A stretch of DNA of 64,000 bases, from assembly GCF_001620365.2 (NCBI RefSeq), contig NZ_LQMT02000013.1, positions 223,917 to 287,916 of the forward strand, in the 5' to 3' direction. The notes beneath the pieces are model-generated. The model saw nothing but the letters and a program-made list of their open reading frames with translations, searched no databases and had not been told where the DNA came from. Below, one piece after another: positions 61,853 through 64,000 of the stretch. Each line of letters starts with the position of its first letter. The first letter of the stretch is position 1. This DNA comes from Amycolatopsis keratiniphila subsp. keratiniphila. Its GTDB lineage: Bacteria > Actinomycetota > Actinomycetes > Mycobacteriales > Pseudonocardiaceae. The translations under genes were made by a program, and so were the position numbers.

Positions 61853-64000
61853 TCAGTGGCCGTGGCGTTTCATCCATTCTGGACTGCAGCAGAACTCGCA
61901 CGGCTCGAGCTCGCCCGGAGTGACGGAACCCCAAGCGAGACGTGTGACGTCGTGGACGTTCTTACCTTGCCGGTGCGCGCGTCCTTGACCCTTTCGTAGC
62001 CAGGTGCAGTCCGGGTCGTTGTGGTACGCGTTCCCTCCGGAGGTCCGGTAGCCGTGGGAGAGAACGCCCGGCGGTGGTCGACGGCATAGCGAGCACCAAG
62101 AAATGGGCATGTCGTGAATGCAGTCGCCCTCGGCTTCCGTGGGCTTCTCGGCCTGCTTGGGCGTGCTGTCGTCGAGAACGCCCCACCAGAGGAAATCCCG
62201 GGCCCGGGTCGCCGCGACCAGATGTTGCCTGCCGCGCAACTCGCGGCGCTCCTCTTCGGCCTGGCCGCCGGTCACGCTCTCGTGCGCGTTCTCCAGCACC
62301 AGGACGGCTTCGAAGTCGAGGCCCTTCGCCCGTTGCACTGTGCCGATCTTGAGCTTGCCGTCGGCCGCACCGGCGTAGTGCTCCAGCGCCAGCGTCGGGA
62401 TCCCGGCCTGGCGCAAGATGTCGGCGCACCGGCGGAGATCCTTGTGATGGAAGACGATCAGTGCCGAATGGTCGCGGCGCACCGGTAGCTTCCGGACCGC
62501 TTCCACCAATGCATCGGACAGCTCGCCGGAAGTGCCGCGCCAAGTCTCGGTCGCGCCGCCTTCGCTGGCGGACTCCGCCGCGCGAAGGGCGACGCCGTCG
62601 GCGCCGTCGAGGTCGTCGACCCGGTTGGTCGCGTCGAAACGGCGTGCGAAGCCGAGGACCCCCGCACGGTTGCGATAGTTGACCCTCAGGATTTCGCCGC
62701 GGCCCTGGACCGGGATACCGGCGTCGGACAATCGCCAGCCGCCGGGATAGACCTGCTGCTGACCGTCCCCGACCAACAGCAGTCTGTTCGGTCCGTCACC
62801 GGCCAAGTCTTTCAGCAGGCGAAGGCCGCACAGAGGGATGTCCTGCACCTCGTCGACGACGACACCCGCGTACGGCGTTTGGAGCGGCCGTTCGGCGAGT
62901 TCGGCGCGGCCGAGCTCGATCAGGTCGTTGTAGTCGTGCACCTCTCTTTCGGCCAGCTCTCGCTGATAGCGCGAGTAGAGGTCCCAGACGAGTGCCTTTT
63001 GGTTCGCATCGAGCCGCAGAAGCCTGCCACGCCGCGGTACCGCGACATAGTCGCCGAGTGTCGTGATCCCCCTGCCCTTGATCACCCGGTCCACTTCGGT
63101 GCGCCAGTAGTCGAAGGTGGGTTCGATGACTTGCAACTTCTCTCGCGTGGCCATCCACGCGAAGCTGAATGCCGTGTCGATCTTGCTCCTGTCCACGCGC
63201 ACCGGCACGTCACGCTCGGCGAGAAAACGACGGACCCAGGCATGCAGATTCGTGAACTCGACACGGCCGTTCAACTCCGGGGCGAGCCGGTCGAAGGCGG
63301 TCTTGATCACGGAGGGCAGCGAGTGGACGTACGTCGTGAACAGCAGCGGCCCCGTGTTGAGCCGGGCCAGATGCCTGAGCCGGTGGAGGGCGACGACGGT
63401 TTTACCGGTCCCCGCCGGGCCGCTGATCCGTGCGGGGCCGGAGTAATCGCGTTTGACGATCGCGTTCTGCTGGGGATGCAGAAAGGTGAGCCACGAATCG
63501 AACGGCCGTTGCTGAGCCGCGCCGAGCTGGTCTTCGATCAGCTCGGTGACGTCCAGCAGCCCCTCCGTGCCCGGACTGCGGTCCGGCTGCTGGAGGGCCA
63601 GGGAACGGTAGCCGCGTAGCCGTCGTTCCGCCTGCTCCGCGATGATGGCGACCAAGCGTTTGTCGAGATGGAGAGCGTCCCGCCGGAAGATCCGGTCGAG
63701 GCTCGACTCGGTCAGCGACCAGTGGACCCCGTCCCGGCGAGCACTCCCCGCGCCTCGTCCGATCACCGCGAGATGGATGGCGCTCTCGGCCAAGGAGCGG
63801 CCCTGCGGTCCGGGAATACCGGCGAAGCGTTCTTTCGCATGACGGAGGATCTGGTTCGCGGTCTCGTTGTCCGGTCCGTCGTCTGTGATCAGGAGAGCGA
63901 AAACGCCGGTGTATCCGATCAGGAACGCGTCCGCGCTTCGGCTGTCCTCCGCGGGAAGCGCCGTTTTGGCCAGGATTCGCCAGCCGGCATCGGTCCGGCT
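61853..64000 (-). CDS. NERD-domain UvrD-type helicase, partial
   Basis: The gene runs off the right edge; 716 residues are visible and no start is. The most N-terminal visible part (SADAFLIGYTGVFALLI, then HAKERFAGI) is the end of a NERD nuclease-related domain. The superfamily-1 helicase core follows: Walker A GPAGTGKT, Walker B VVVDEVQD, motif III-like VGDGQQQVYPGG, motif IV-V VNYRNRAG and motif VI HLVAATRARDFLWW. The last 90 residues hold Cys and His (CIHD, CSLC, CEFCC) that may form a zinc module. An open TTG/ATG inside the chain is not a plausible start because the frame stays open to base 64000. Confidence 0.88.
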   Translation of the reverse strand, partial: SRTDAGWRILAKTALPAEDSRSADAFLIGYTGVFALLITDDGPDNETANQILRHAKERFAGIPGPQGRSLAESAIHLAVIGRGAGSARRDGVHWSLTESSLDRIFRRDALHLDKRLVAIIAEQAERRLRGYRSLALQQPDRSPGTEGLLDVTELIEDQLGAAQQRPFDSWLTFLHPQQNAIVKRDYSGPARISGPAGTGKTVVALHRLRHLARLNTGPLLFTTYVHSLPSVIKTAFDRLAPELNGRVEFTNLHAWVRRFLAERDVPVRVDRSKIDTAFSFAWMATREKLQVIEPTFDYWRTEVDRVIKGRGITTLGDYVAVPRRGRLLRLDANQKALVWDLYSRYQRELAEREVHDYNDLIELGRAELAERPLQTPYAGVVVDEVQDIPLCGLRLLKDLAGDGPNRLLLVGDGQQQVYPGGWRLSDAGIPVQGRGEILRVNYRNRAGVLGFARRFDATNRVDDLDGADGVALRAAESASEGGATETWRGTSGELSDALVEAVRKLPVRRDHSALIVFHHKDLRRCADILRQAGIPTLALEHYAGAADGKLKIGTVQRAKGLDFEAVLVLENAHESVTGGQAEEERRELRGRQHLVAATRARDFLWWGVLDDSTPKQAEKPTEAEGDCIHDMPISWCSLCRRPPPGVLSHGYRTSGGNAYHNDPDCTWLRKGQGRAHRQGKNVHDVTRLAWGSVTPGELEPCEFCCSPEWMKRHGH

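Overview
This 64 kb window is high-GC actinobacterial chromosome, most likely Amycolatopsis of the A. orientalis group. The gene at 57579-60656 matches, to my memory, the exo-beta-D-glucosaminidase CsxA of A. orientalis almost residue for residue, with both catalytic residues shifted by the same 5 positions. The housekeeping order polA, rpsA, coaE, uvrB is that of Mycobacteriales and Pseudonocardiales. I saw no rRNA, tRNA, IS element, prophage or CRISPR array. Coding density is high, many genes overlap by 4 bp (ATGA/GTGA), and many starts look leaderless.

Layout. 1-504: 3' end of a lipoprotein gene. 550-5408: leftward branched-chain amino-acid ABC operon livKHMGF, with a strong hairpin between livK and livH. 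5837-8189: alpha/beta hydrolase, LysR regulator, hotdog thioesterase and long palindromes. 8413-11154: polA. 11219-19190: six tightly coupled rightward genes (trypsin fused to a degenerate STAND module, PknG-type kinase, vWA/zinc-ribbon protein, four-TM membrane protein, solute-binding lipoprotein, Trypco1 protein). 19291-22432: leftward degenerate ATPase, YhgE/Pip exporter and TetR, with a perfect TetR-type operator. 22572-25284: methyltransferase and two paralogous acetyltransferases. 25590-28848: rpsA and coaE. 28856-31981: two paralogous GT39-type glycosyltransferases. 32121-36298: DUF402, a Cys-tailed DUF5685 protein, uvrB. 36374-43212: S37 peptidase, crotonase-like protein, small Cys-rich protein, and an ABC system whose ATPase is fused to an extracellular hydrolase. 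43396-46497: manganese-type riboswitch, terC, S9 peptidase. 46522-48607: GAF-ANTAR regulator and a RES toxin / MbcA-like antitoxin pair. 48932-52599: LacI, FGGY sugar kinase, AraC, NUDIX. 52801-57515: MmpS-like protein, orphan FetB-like permease, histidine phosphatase, Na+/H+ antiporter with a UBP zinc finger, VOC and AraC. 57579-64000: csxA, YchJ, DUF1801, a helix-hairpin-helix protein and a NERD/UvrD-type helicase cut by the window edge.

The most interesting locus is 11219-19190. It resembles the mycobacterial GlnX-GlnH-PknG pathway: the lipoprotein would bind a ligand outside, the four-TM protein would carry the signal inward, and the PknG-type kinase would be the output. It adds three proteins of a kind seen in actinobacterial conflict/signalling systems: a trypsin-like protease with a degenerate STAND module, a vWA/zinc-ribbon protein and a Trypco1 protein. 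Second-tier signals are a yybP-ykoY riboswitch whose 3' strand is exactly complementary to the terC Shine-Dalgarno sequence, a two-copy compound palindrome behind rpsA and uvrB, the single-chain hydrolase-ABC protein, and the antiporter-UBP fusion.
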